A stretch of 10,477 nt of DNA, taken from Bacteroidales bacterium. GTDB lineage: Bacteria > Bacteroidota > Bacteroidia > Bacteroidales > UBA1556. Of the stretch, positions 1 to 7,530 are shown piece by piece. How positions within the stretch are numbered: the stretch's first letter is position 1; each line of letters begins with the position of its first letter. Below the pieces are notes generated by a model, which did not search any database, was not told the origin of the DNA, and worked only from the letters and a program-made list of their open reading frames with translations. The stretch lies in contig JAOZKO010000078.1 in the NCBI GenBank assembly GCA_029935325.1, forward strand, positions 1 through 10,477, written 5' to 3'. The position numbers and the translations under genes are program-made.

Positions 1-1194
1 TTATGGCCAATAGTCTGGTTTAGTTGTTGAGCCTCCGCGAGCTGTACAATCCACGCAAACTGCACTCAATAATATTGGCGACCATCCATTAACATCACCT
101 AAAAGATATCCCGGATAATGATCTGGATTAATATCTCTTAATCCTCTCCGCAAATAAAATGTTTGGCAATGATTATCTATTACATCAATATCGGGTTGTG
201 CAGGAATAATAATACGTTTCTCTTGAAAACTTACAACGCTAAAATATCCCAGAACTACCTTCTCGCTATTGGTAGTGTTTGTTATATTTCCTTTTATTGA
301 GATTGGCTGATTTTCATATAATCCTCCCTCTTGATGGAAATTAATTCGCATTTGCTCCCAATAAGTATATGCTTCTTTACTTATGGCATATTGCTTAACC
401 AACAAACTATAATAATGGCTTAATCGTTGGTCATAATTCTCTGTATAATTCAACTCTAAACCAATATACTGATTGCTTGATAAGTTATCAGTACTTAAAA
501 CAAAAATATCTTTAATATTAGTAGTACTCCAACATTGTTGTTTTGAATAATCTGGCGGGGAAACATGATGCAAAACTCCATCATACCACCATTCTATTGG
601 ATAAAGTGTATGATACTCATATGTTTCTATAACTTCAAATCTATAATACCTACTCTCAGTTTCCTTAGCATCAATATTAAGCAGAAACTGCAAACCCAGC
701 CTTATATCTCCTGCTATATTCACAACTCTATTCTCCTTCTCAAAATATATGGAATCAATTGGGGAGCTTTTTGAAATTGTTTCAAAGGAAGATTCAAGTT
801 TCTGCATATCAGCAGTCAGAATTGTAATTTTATAAGATTTCGACAAATCTAATTCGCCTTGATTGAGCCATAGTCGGTATTCACCATCTTCATATTCGGT
901 ATAATCCCAGCTTTTATTATCACTACTTATAAGTTTTACAATACATGAACTAATTGGGAGTTTCTTAGGTTTACTAATGCCTGAAGTTTTGCTAATACTA
1001 ACATATTGATATGCCTCTTGATCATTTAGCTGCCCTGAAACAATAATTTTTTGGGTATCATCTAATTCTAAATCTGGCTCAAACTCCTTTATACAGGAGG
1101 CTGTAAAAAGACTTATTCCAAGTATTATCAGAATGCTTCTTGCCAAAACCAATCCTTTAGGTATCATATGTTTATAATTGCTAATTTGAGTCAT
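1..1194 (-). CDS. DUF4249 domain lipoprotein (partner of TonB-dependent receptor)
   Basis: Predicted outer-membrane or periplasm-facing lipoprotein of the DUF4249 family, whose biochemical role is not known. Seen: an N-terminal hydrophobic stretch (about residues 19-32) ending in the lipobox FTASC, with the lipidated Cys at 34; a beta-rich N-terminal part with the GEYRLWL and SSPIDSIYFE segments usual for the family; and a C-terminal CVDCTARGG motif (Cys380, Cys383) before a final PDYW, which I recall as the family's C-terminal signature. At 397 aa it is full length, with its TAA at the first bases of the window. The ATG at 1194 overlaps the receptor's 3' end by 14 bp and follows an AGGAAA stretch; Met10 (ATG at 1167) is an alternative start that keeps the signal peptide and removes the overlap. 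It is the last visible gene of a three-gene operon. By analogy with SusC/SusD pairs it may help the receptor capture substrate, which is inference. Confidence 0.93.
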   Translation of the reverse strand: MTQISNYKHMIPKGLVLARSILIILGISLFTASCIKEFEPDLELDDTQKIIVSGQLNDQEAYQYVSISKTSGISKPKKLPISSCIVKLISSDNKSWDYTEYEDGEYRLWLNQGELDLSKSYKITILTADMQKLESSFETISKSSPIDSIYFEKENRVVNIAGDIRLGLQFLLNIDAKETESRYYRFEVIETYEYHTLYPIEWWYDGVLHHVSPPDYSKQQCWSTTNIKDIFVLSTDNLSSNQYIGLELNYTENYDQRLSHYYSLLVKQYAISKEAYTYWEQMRINFHQEGGLYENQPISIKGNITNTTNSEKVVLGYFSVVSFQEKRIIIPAQPDIDVIDNHCQTFYLRRGLRDINPDHYPGYLLGDVNGWSPILLSAVCVDCTARGGSTTKPDYWP

Positions 1195-3946
1195 AATTTC
1201 CTAATTTAAAAATCCAACTTGCAGTAATTATTGGCACAGCAATTATTGAATATTGATAGCTAGATACTCCAGAATTATCCGCCATAAAAAAAACGGAATA
1301 AGGATTATCTCTACCAGTAATATTATAAACACTCAATACAAATGAGCTATGAGCAAACTTATTACGTCTTAAGTTTCCTTCAATAATAAATGATGCATCT
1401 ACTCTGAAGTAATCTGGAATACGGTATGCATTCCGCTGTGAATAATCAATAAATTGCATCCCATCTACATAATAAATAGATATGGGATATGTAATTGGAC
1501 GGCCACTTTGATAGTTCACCGTAGTTGAAAAACTTAGTCTTTTGCTAAGCTTTATATTCAATAATGCATTTACGGCATGAGGAACATCAAAAGATGATGG
1601 ATAAATATCTCCATTATTAATATCTTGCCATGTTTCAGCCCCATTTATTTGAATAAATGATCGGGAATAAGTATAAGCAATCCAACCTGTAAATCGGTAT
1701 TCGCTGCTTCTCCTTCTAAGCATAAATTCAACTCCATAAGCCCATTGGTCTCCTTGCAGCACGCTCTGCTCTACCTTATCGGAATTCAAAAAATCAGCAC
1801 CATCACGGAACTCAGTATAGTCACTGGTACTTTTATAATATGCCTCCGCTGAAGCTTCAAATCCATATTTTGTAAAGCTCCTAAAATATCCCAAAGAATA
1901 CTGATTACTTCTTGATGGTTTTAAGTAATAATCGGCCAATTTCCATTGGCTACTTGGCGCAATACTTACCGTAGTATTTAACATAAACAAGCTCTGGTGC
2001 ATTTGGGTAAATGATAGTTTTACATTGGATTTCTTGCTAGCAGTAATATTTGCAGCAAAGCGTAATTCAGGAAAATGATATGTGCTTATTATCTCATTAT
2101 TATCATAAAATAAAGTATCGTAAATATACTGAGAATCAATATATTTATCATCTGTATATTTATATACTTCTTTAGGTCCCAGAGGATTGTAAATCCCGTA
2201 TCGAATTCCCATATTCAAATCTAGCCAAGGAAGGGGCTGAATTTGATCTGAAATAAAAATGGCATTCTCCAAGCCTTTTTCGCTTCCTAAATCCAAGGCT
2301 GTACGAATCGAATTCTCAATTGGGCTAACTACTCCCCTATTCAAATCGTAATATGTGAGATGATAGCCCGCATTAATTTGGTGATGATCGTTAATGGTAT
2401 AATTAAACTCTGTTTTAAATTCGTTCTGCATCACACTATAAGGGTGTTCGTAGGCTTTGGTTTTTGAAGTATAATCTCTGGTAGAGAATTTATACTGAGC
2501 GGCTACCAAGGTATAAGTTGCTCTCAGTTTCTTGGAATAGTTTTGCCCCATTGAAAATGATAAACCATCGTTTGAGTATTCATATTCATTAATATCAGAG
2601 AAAGCAAAATAATCTTTGCTATGATAACCAAATACTGACAATTGTAGCTTTGGCAAATCATAATATACTCCCATTGAAAAATCCGAGAAGCTGGCACTAC
2701 TTTCATTAATATCGGGATCATTTATCTGCCTTAATATCCAATCGGAATATGAAGTTCGTGCGCTAGCAATCACCGAAAGAGTATCTTTAATTATTGGCAC
2801 AGACATAACTACATTTACTGCCATTGGGCTAATTCCGCCATGGAGACTAAACTTTTGTCTATTACCTTTTCTGGTTTCAATATCAAAAACTGAGGAAAGT
2901 TTACCACCATACTTAGTAGGGATAAAACCTTTGGAAATTGTGAAATCCTTTATCAAATCAGCATTAAAAGCGGGGAAAAACCCAAATAAATGTGATGTAT
3001 TAAAAATCGGGATATCATTAAGGTAAAATGCATTTTGGTCAGAACCTCCACCACGCACATTAAGACCTGCACTTCCTTCGCTAACACTAACAATACCCGG
3101 AAGCATACTCGATGCTTTTACAATATCAGGCTCCCCTACCATAACAGGTATCTCCTTAATAACCTTTATGGAAACTTTTTCCAAACCAGGGTCTTTCTTG
3201 CGCATATTCATTTGGCGATCGCCATATATTTCAACACTACTAAGATTGATACCTTGCTTTTCCAAATACACATCAAAATCACCACTGGAAAATACTTGCA
3301 ATTGGTAGGTCATGGTTTTCATTCCCATATACATTACTCTTAGTGTGTATTTTCCCGGATAAAGCATTACAATGGCAATTCCACTTTCGGTAGTAATTGC
3401 TCCCTTTTTTACTTCCTCAATATATATGGTAGCACCGGGTATGGCATTCACACTTTGCTTATCAATAACTTTTACATTAATAGTTTCCAGTGAGTTTGCC
3501 TTGGCTATACCTTTTCTGCCGACTACTATTTTTCTTTTTACTCCTGCCTTATTGGTTTTAATAAATTTTTCCTCCTTAGCATTTACTATTTCAGGTGTTG
3601 GGGTATTATTTACAAAATCATAGTTGGCAAGTTTATCCGGTATTTGATCTTTTTTACTAATTAAAATAGCCTTATTCCACATTACAACTTGAAAGCTATC
3701 ACTATTTATTGCATTATAGATGGCGTCAATAAGCTGTATTTGCTCATGCTGCATACTCACAGTTAATGCTGTGAAATATTGTTTTGGATAATAAATCTGA
3801 ACACCCGTCTGCTTGCTTAATATAGTACAAAATTCATCAAAACTTATATTGTCAAAATCAACTTTTATCATTTGCTTTTGCCCAAATGAGAAATTACTCA
3901 CCGAAAGCAGTATTACTAGCGATATGAGGAATTTGAGCTTAAGCAT
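1181..3946 (-). CDS. TonB-dependent receptor with STN and carboxypeptidase-regulatory-like domains
   Basis: Outer-membrane, TonB/ExbBD-energised transporter of 921 aa. Domains in order: signal peptide (residues 1-22, cleaved after FGQ); STN domain (about 26-98, with VDFDNISFDEFCTIL and QTGVQIYY); a basic linker (99-155); a carboxypeptidase-regulatory-like beta-sandwich (156-240, with IPGATIYIEE and YPGKYTLRVMYMG); a plug (about 245-362, with LPGIVSVSEGSAGLNVRGGG and the YGGKLSSVFDIETRKG end); and a 22-strand-type barrel to the C-terminus. It is full length. Its ATG overlaps the stop of the upstream 239-aa gene by 8 bp and its stop lies inside the DUF4249 gene, so the three genes are probably translationally coupled. 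STN domains usually signal to a FecR-type anti-sigma factor, but no sigma or anti-sigma gene is in the window. The substrate cannot be told from sequence; siderophore, peptide or oligosaccharide are all possible. Confidence 0.95.
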   Translation of the reverse strand: MLKLKFLISLVILLSVSNFSFGQKQMIKVDFDNISFDEFCTILSKQTGVQIYYPKQYFTALTVSMQHEQIQLIDAIYNAINSDSFQVVMWNKAILISKKDQIPDKLANYDFVNNTPTPEIVNAKEEKFIKTNKAGVKRKIVVGRKGIAKANSLETINVKVIDKQSVNAIPGATIYIEEVKKGAITTESGIAIVMLYPGKYTLRVMYMGMKTMTYQLQVFSSGDFDVYLEKQGINLSSVEIYGDRQMNMRKKDPGLEKVSIKVIKEIPVMVGEPDIVKASSMLPGIVSVSEGSAGLNVRGGGSDQNAFYLNDIPIFNTSHLFGFFPAFNADLIKDFTISKGFIPTKYGGKLSSVFDIETRKGNRQKFSLHGGISPMAVNVVMSVPIIKDTLSVIASARTSYSDWILRQINDPDINESSASFSDFSMGVYYDLPKLQLSVFGYHSKDYFAFSDINEYEYSNDGLSFSMGQNYSKKLRATYTLVAAQYKFSTRDYTSKTKAYEHPYSVMQNEFKTEFNYTINDHHQINAGYHLTYYDLNRGVVSPIENSIRTALDLGSEKGLENAIFISDQIQPLPWLDLNMGIRYGIYNPLGPKEVYKYTDDKYIDSQYIYDTLFYDNNEIISTYHFPELRFAANITASKKSNVKLSFTQMHQSLFMLNTTVSIAPSSQWKLADYYLKPSRSNQYSLGYFRSFTKYGFEASAEAYYKSTSDYTEFRDGADFLNSDKVEQSVLQGDQWAYGVEFMLRRRSSEYRFTGWIAYTYSRSFIQINGAETWQDINNGDIYPSSFDVPHAVNALLNIKLSKRLSFSTTVNYQSGRPITYPISIYYVDGMQFIDYSQRNAYRIPDYFRVDASFIIEGNLRRNKFAHSSFVLSVYNITGRDNPYSVFFMADNSGVSSYQYSIIAVPIITASWIFKLGNYDSN

Positions 3947-4658
3947 TTGGTAATTTGCTAATAAATACTAATAAATCAAAGTACTGACTATCATTCATCT
4001 TTGGAAGCTTCAGCTTATTTGATCTCATATATTTCCTAAGGGATGAAGCTTGCTTTTTTTGAAATAATTTATATAAGCTTCTATTATTTCTAATGGGTGT
4101 TTTATTCTGAGATTTGATAATGTATATTCCTCGTTGTGGATTAGTAAAAAAATATTGGATATTATTCAAGGAAGTTTGTAATTCCAGTCTTTTTGACCAA
4201 TATATATTTAGTTCTAATTCGCCAACTTTGATACGTTGAAAAATAGCATAGTCATCTTTGCCAAGTTTTTCGATAATGAATTTCTTATTATCAAAGTGAA
4301 AAGAATCAATATGAGCCTTTGATAGCATAATCACTCTTTTGGCAGCCTCTTGAGTTTCAAATGCTAGTAATACCTCTTGATTAAAAACATCATAATTAAG
4401 TTGTAAATTATTGAATTCTGCACCATTTATCCAAACGGTAGCATTGCTAAATAATTTCTCTATCAGGAATTGATTTCCACGAACTTCTTTAGGAGGGAAA
4501 TATGTATAATATCTACCATTATACAAACGGTCGTCGAGGCCTAGTGTTGATACTTTAATACTTTGAGCAATAGCAAATGATGAAAGCAGACTAAACAGAA
4601 TTATAAAACTAATTCCTTTAGATATATTTAATTTCCATAAACCTGCAATTAATCTCAT
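3939..4658 (-). CDS. exported protein of unknown function, first gene of receptor operon
   Basis: I do not recognise a named family. The 239-aa protein has an N-terminal signal peptide: basic residues, then a hydrophobic core at about 17-30, with likely cleavage after AIAQ (residue 32). No lipobox Cys is present, so a soluble periplasmic, secreted or loosely membrane-associated protein is expected. The mature part is predicted beta-rich up to about residue 185 (alternating hydrophobic stretches such as ATVWINGAEFNNLQLNYDVF), then basic and helical (about 192-236, rich in Lys/Arg). This plan, a beta module followed by a short basic helical tail, occurs in many uncharacterised exported Bacteroidota proteins. 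Its ORF ends 8 bp inside the receptor gene, so it is almost certainly co-transcribed with it. An accessory role in the same uptake system is inferred from position only. Confidence 0.85.
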   Translation of the reverse strand: MRLIAGLWKLNISKGISFIILFSLLSSFAIAQSIKVSTLGLDDRLYNGRYYTYFPPKEVRGNQFLIEKLFSNATVWINGAEFNNLQLNYDVFNQEVLLAFETQEAAKRVIMLSKAHIDSFHFDNKKFIIEKLGKDDYAIFQRIKVGELELNIYWSKRLELQTSLNNIQYFFTNPQRGIYIIKSQNKTPIRNNRSLYKLFQKKQASSLRKYMRSNKLKLPKMNDSQYFDLLVFISKLPNA

Positions 4659-4684
4659 ATGTTTAAAATATATTAATTAGGTGA

Positions 4685-4702
4685 CCCCGAAAGATTTCGG
4701 GG
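4685..4702. repeat. GC-rich inverted repeat between scpB-like gene and receptor operon
   Basis: Perfect arms CCCCGAAA (4685-4692) and TTTCGGGG (4695-4702) around a 2-base centre; in RNA this would fold as about a 7-bp stem with a 4-base loop. It lies 37 bp downstream of the crotonase-family stop and 26 bp upstream of the 239-aa gene's ATG, both on the minus strand. In the minus-strand direction the run of T comes before the stem, not after it, so it is not a standard intrinsic terminator for these genes. It could be a processing or attenuation hairpin in the leader, or a dispersed palindrome. Confidence 0.6.
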
Positions 4703-4739
4703 ACAAAAAATAATCATTCCCTTGTGAGTTAATAAATAA

Positions 4740-5522
4740 TTATTTACCTATAAATTTCGCCGTTCTTTTCTCATCAAAAGCCAATTTACCCTCTTTATAA
4801 TCCTCACTATTATATGCAATTTGCCTAAGTTCATCTATTATCGAAAGTGTCTCTACCGCAATTGGTTTCGACCGCGAGAGCATATCTATTTGCTTTTTAA
4901 TTACCGAAATACTTAGAGGTGAATTTGCTGCAATTGTATTTGCCATTTCGTAGGTAAAGGATTCTAAGCTTTCGCTTGAAACAATATGATTAAGTATTCC
5001 CAGTTGATGAGCTCTATCGGCGGAAATTGGCTGTGCAGTAAAGAATAACTCTTTGGCAATATTGGGTTGCATTCTGTTTAAAATACGTTGTATCCCTAAG
5101 GAATTATATGGCACACCGATTTTTGCTGGCGTAATTGCAAAGCTGCTTTTTGAAGTCCCAATTAAAATATCACAGCTTAAAGCGATATCACAAGCACCAC
5201 CCCAAACACTACCTTCAATCATTGCAATTAGTGGAATTTTAACCTCTTGCAAACGTCGGATTAATTGCTCTAGGGGGTGATTATATGGAACGGGATCTAT
5301 TCCTGGCATTGGTAATTCTTTGATATTGAAGCCCGAAGACCATACTTTACAGCCTTTTGCAGCTCGAATAATCAGTACTCGTATTGGTGTTGATTCTACT
5401 TGGTCTAGTGCATCAATAAATTCATTTAGTAATAATGTGGAAAGTGAATTTCGCTTTTCTTCATTACTTATTATTATTTCAGAGATGTTGCCGAGATTAT
5501 TTATTTGGATAAGTTGCATCAT
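4740..5522 (-). CDS. scpB: crotonase-family protein, methylmalonyl-CoA decarboxylase (ScpB/YgfG)-like
   Basis: Cytoplasmic crotonase-fold enzyme, likely decarboxylating methylmalonyl-CoA to propionyl-CoA. Compared from memory with E. coli ScpB (261 aa), it aligns end to end with little or no gapping: EGSVWGGA (oxyanion-hole glycine, Gly109), ITPAKIGVPYN (Tyr139, matching the E. coli active-site Tyr140), a KELFFTA helix, GILNHIV, and the C-terminal SEDYKEG/AFDEKR/KFIGK. One difference stands out: the residue matching E. coli His66 is Phe65 (in SSGFNIKEL). That position supplies a backbone NH to the oxyanion hole, so activity need not be lost. The open frame reaches a TTG at 5537, but I chose the ATG at 5522: it gives 260 aa, matches the E. 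coli N-terminus, and follows GTGGAAATTC. A second ATG follows directly. A TAACTTTG -7-like box (5542-5535) lies just upstream, without a clear -33 partner. Another enoyl-CoA hydratase/isomerase activity is the main alternative. Confidence 0.85.
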   Translation of the reverse strand: MMQLIQINNLGNISEIIISNEEKRNSLSTLLLNEFIDALDQVESTPIRVLIIRAAKGCKVWSSGFNIKELPMPGIDPVPYNHPLEQLIRRLQEVKIPLIAMIEGSVWGGACDIALSCDILIGTSKSSFAITPAKIGVPYNSLGIQRILNRMQPNIAKELFFTAQPISADRAHQLGILNHIVSSESLESFTYEMANTIAANSPLSISVIKKQIDMLSRSKPIAVETLSIIDELRQIAYNSEDYKEGKLAFDEKRTAKFIGK

Positions 5523-5623
5523 ATAGAATTTCCACAAAGTTATGAAATTTTAGAATATGATTTGGGTTTTATATATAAACTTAATTCCAATTTGTAATAA
5601 ATTATAAAGCTGTATTTTGTCAT

Positions 5624-5650
5624 TATTTTTGCTAAAAAAAAGCAAAAATA
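5624..5650. repeat. AT-rich inverted repeat with A7 loop
   Basis: Perfect 10-base arms, TATTTTTGCT (5624-5633) and AGCAAAAATA (5641-5650), separated by seven A. It lies about 100 bp upstream of the ScpB-like start. Function is unknown; a weak terminator or a regulatory dyad are both possible. Confidence 0.55.
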
Positions 5651-5678
5651 TCGCCAAAACCTCAAGAATTAGTATTCT

Positions 5679-5728
5679 TAACCATGGGTTCTACCCATGG
5701 TTATTCATATTTGACCCCTTCAGGGTCA
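5679..5728. repeat. paired-hairpin REP-like palindromic element
   Basis: Two stem-loops in tandem. The first has 11-bp arms (5679-5689 and 5693-5703, core ACCATGGGT/ACCCATGGT) with loop TCT. The second has arms TGACCC (5712-5717) and GGGTCA (5723-5728) with loop CTTCA. The spacer is 8 bases, TTCATATT. This plan, a GC-rich perfect hairpin, a short AT spacer ending near ATATT, then a TGACCCC...GGGTCA hairpin, is one I recall as dispersed in Bacteroidota genomes; the recall is unverified. It sits between two same-strand genes and could also affect transcript ends. Confidence 0.6.
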
Positions 5729-5771
5729 GTTATTTACGAAAATAGAATAGTATGGAAATTCGCAAGAGACA

Positions 5772-5789
5772 AATAATTTGCAAATTATT
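5772..5789. repeat. perfect 18-bp palindrome downstream of manA
   Basis: AATAATTTG (5772-5780) is followed directly by its exact reverse complement CAAATTATT (5781-5789), starting 11 bp past the manA stop codon. With no loop it suits a dimeric protein-binding site better than an RNA hairpin, but in DNA this AT-rich chance is a real alternative. Confidence 0.4.
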
Positions 5790-5800
5790 GCATTATTCAT

Positions 5801-6784
5801 CTACATTTTAATAAATACCTCTAAGAGCTTTGCTTGTGGTAGCGGATGCAATTCTACTTTTTCAGTAATTGCTGGTAAAAGCACCACATCTCCAATTCCC
5901 AAATCCATATTTCCATTATCACTTTTTAAAATAAAGCTGCCATTAATAACTATATAAATTACAAATGAATCTAACTCATCATAATTCTTTTCGATGGGAG
6001 CATCAATCTGTAGAATTTGAGTGGTAAAATATTTTTCATCTACCATTGGCATACTCTGGTTATTATGCAAATGATAGTTGATATAATTGTTCTTTTCTTC
6101 TTTGAAGTCAATGGCTTCTATAGCATCTTCAATATGCAAATCTCGTCCATTTCCTTTTTCATCTACTCTATCCCAATCGTAAATACGATAGGTGGTATCT
6201 GAGCTCTGCTGAATTTCTGTTAGCAAAATACCTGGACCTAATGCGTGTACTTTTCCTGCATCAATATAAAAAGCATCACCTTCCTTTACTGGCACAAAAT
6301 TCATTATTTCTGATAAGCTTTTTTCTGAAAGTCTTTTCTGATATTCACCGCGAGATGTATTTTTGGCAAAGCCTTTTATTATTTTCGAATCCTTCTCTGC
6401 TTGAATAATATACCACATCTCTGTTTTGCCACTTTCCAATCCTCGAGCTTCTGCAAGTTCATCATCGGGATGCACCTGAATGGAAAGCCAGTCGTTAGCA
6501 TCAATAAATTTAATTAACAGTGGAAATTCATTTTGAAATACATCATAAATTTTCTCTCCAGCTAGCTCCTCCATATAAATTTCCAGAAGCTCATTTATAT
6601 TATTTCCCTCCAAAGGGCCCTCTGAAACAACAGACTCATTTCCTGGAATACCAGAAATTGCCCATAGTTCACCACAGCTTGGAAGTGGAGAATAATCATG
6701 GCGTAGAATAGTTTTTATTTTATCTCCTCCCCAAATTTTATCTTTAAAAAGAGGGTGAAACTTAAGTGGTCCGAGTATATTCAT
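5801..6784 (-). CDS. manA: mannose-6-phosphate isomerase, class I
   Basis: Cytoplasmic zinc enzyme interconverting mannose 6-phosphate and fructose 6-phosphate, linking glycolysis to GDP-mannose and surface-sugar synthesis. Seen: the N-terminal KIWGG and GELWAISG motifs; the zinc ligands Gln103 and His105 in SIQVHPDD, Glu122 in KTEMWY and His180 in AGKVHALG; Arg200 in YRIYDWDR as the expected catalytic arginine; and a second cupin-like half to the C-terminus. At 327 aa it is the usual length of the short class I form found in Firmicutes and Bacteroidota. The start at 6784 is the only sensible ATG and places the first motif correctly; no clear Shine-Dalgarno sequence is seen. It lies 90 bp after the holin-like gene on the same strand, with an inverted repeat between them, so it may be transcribed separately. 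Confidence 0.96.
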   Translation of the reverse strand: MNILGPLKFHPLFKDKIWGGDKIKTILRHDYSPLPSCGELWAISGIPGNESVVSEGPLEGNNINELLEIYMEELAGEKIYDVFQNEFPLLIKFIDANDWLSIQVHPDDELAEARGLESGKTEMWYIIQAEKDSKIIKGFAKNTSRGEYQKRLSEKSLSEIMNFVPVKEGDAFYIDAGKVHALGPGILLTEIQQSSDTTYRIYDWDRVDEKGNGRDLHIEDAIEAIDFKEEKNNYINYHLHNNQSMPMVDEKYFTTQILQIDAPIEKNYDELDSFVIYIVINGSFILKSDNGNMDLGIGDVVLLPAITEKVELHPLPQAKLLEVFIKM

Positions 6785-6836
6785 GGAATATTATATTTGA
6801 TTGAAAGATTGTTTCTTTGAAATCTAAAAATATGAG

Positions 6837-6852
6837 GGAAGGATCTCCTTCC
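6837..6852 (-). terminator. possible weak terminator after holin-like gene
   Basis: Inverted repeat with perfect 7-base arms GGAAGGA (6837-6843) and TCCTTCC (6846-6852), 22 bp beyond the stop of the holin-like gene. In the minus direction a T5 run follows only after about six bases, so termination would be weak. It could mark the end of the pgk-ytxH-holin transcript. Confidence 0.35.
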
Positions 6853-6874
6853 AAATTCACATTTTGTGTATAGC

Positions 6875-7525
6875 CTATTTCTCCTTGTTTATATTTTCGT
6901 CATCTATTTCTTCCTTTTTCACCTTTCGCTTATTGCGATAGGTATTAAAAGACATAAACCCCTGTAAAAGTGTGGATATAACCGGCTTAGGATTTTGAAA
7001 TACGTTTGTAAAAAAGCGTGCTTTGATAGAGTCAAATGAGTAAAACTCCTTTATTTCTTCAATATTATCACTTAAGTCATTATCATTAGTATCGCTTTCT
7101 TTCATAAGTCGCTCTAGCTCATCTTCAATATCTTCAGCTGAGCGCAATTTACGAATATCCGATGATTTATGAATGTCTTTGAAATTCAATCCTTTTATCA
7201 GCCCCTTTTGAATTGGGTTTACTATTAGAGCTTTCCGAAAAACAATAAGTGAAATTGTAATTAATAAGTAGAAGCCGCTAACAATTAATGAAGCTGTGGA
7301 TGCATTGCCTATATAATCAGCATACCACTGAATAAATGAGTATGAAATAAAGAAAGTAAAAAACAGCAAAGTAAAGGCCACAATAAATCCCAAAACAAGC
7401 ATAGGTACAATCTGCCCAAGCTTCTTTATTAAAAATAAACTTATAACATCTACCTTATTATTTAAGTATTGCTTAAAACTATCCGGTAATTTACTAATTG
7501 GATTTTCGTTCTTATTATAAACCAT
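6875..7525 (-). CDS. two-helix membrane protein, holin-superfamily-III/YqjE-like
   Basis: Inner-membrane protein of 216 aa. It has a cytoplasmic-looking N-terminus (1-37), two strongly hydrophobic helices (about 39-64 and 75-96) joined by a short loop, and a long charged C-terminal tail (about 100-216) with an acidic patch (ESDTNDNDLSDN) and a Lys/Arg-rich end. The helical hairpin and its place 5 bp after a YtxH gene match the common Bacteroidota pairing of YtxH with a protein annotated as phage holin family (PF07332, YqjE-like). These are cellular membrane proteins rather than phage lysis genes. Most such proteins are about 110-130 aa as I recall, so the tail of about 115 residues is an extension I cannot assign. 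The exact function is unknown; an envelope-stress role is inferred from the neighbour. Confidence 0.75.
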   Translation of the reverse strand: MVYNKNENPISKLPDSFKQYLNNKVDVISLFLIKKLGQIVPMLVLGFIVAFTLLFFTFFISYSFIQWYADYIGNASTASLIVSGFYLLITISLIVFRKALIVNPIQKGLIKGLNFKDIHKSSDIRKLRSAEDIEDELERLMKESDTNDNDLSDNIEEIKEFYSFDSIKARFFTNVFQNPKPVISTLLQGFMSFNTYRNKRKVKKEEIDDENINKEK

Positions 7526-7530
7526 CTAAT

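Noticed and set aside
3035..3623. Two plus-strand open frames of 102 and 83 aa
   Set aside because: Both are antisense to the plug and carboxypeptidase-regulatory-like parts of the receptor and show no domain of their own.
5053..5526. Plus-strand open frames of 75 and 68 aa
   Set aside because: They are antisense to the ScpB-like gene, which has clear family motifs throughout.
6875..7525. Holin-like gene as evidence for a prophage
   Set aside because: YtxH/YqjE-like pairs are normal chromosomal genes, and no phage structural, lysis or integrase gene is nearby.
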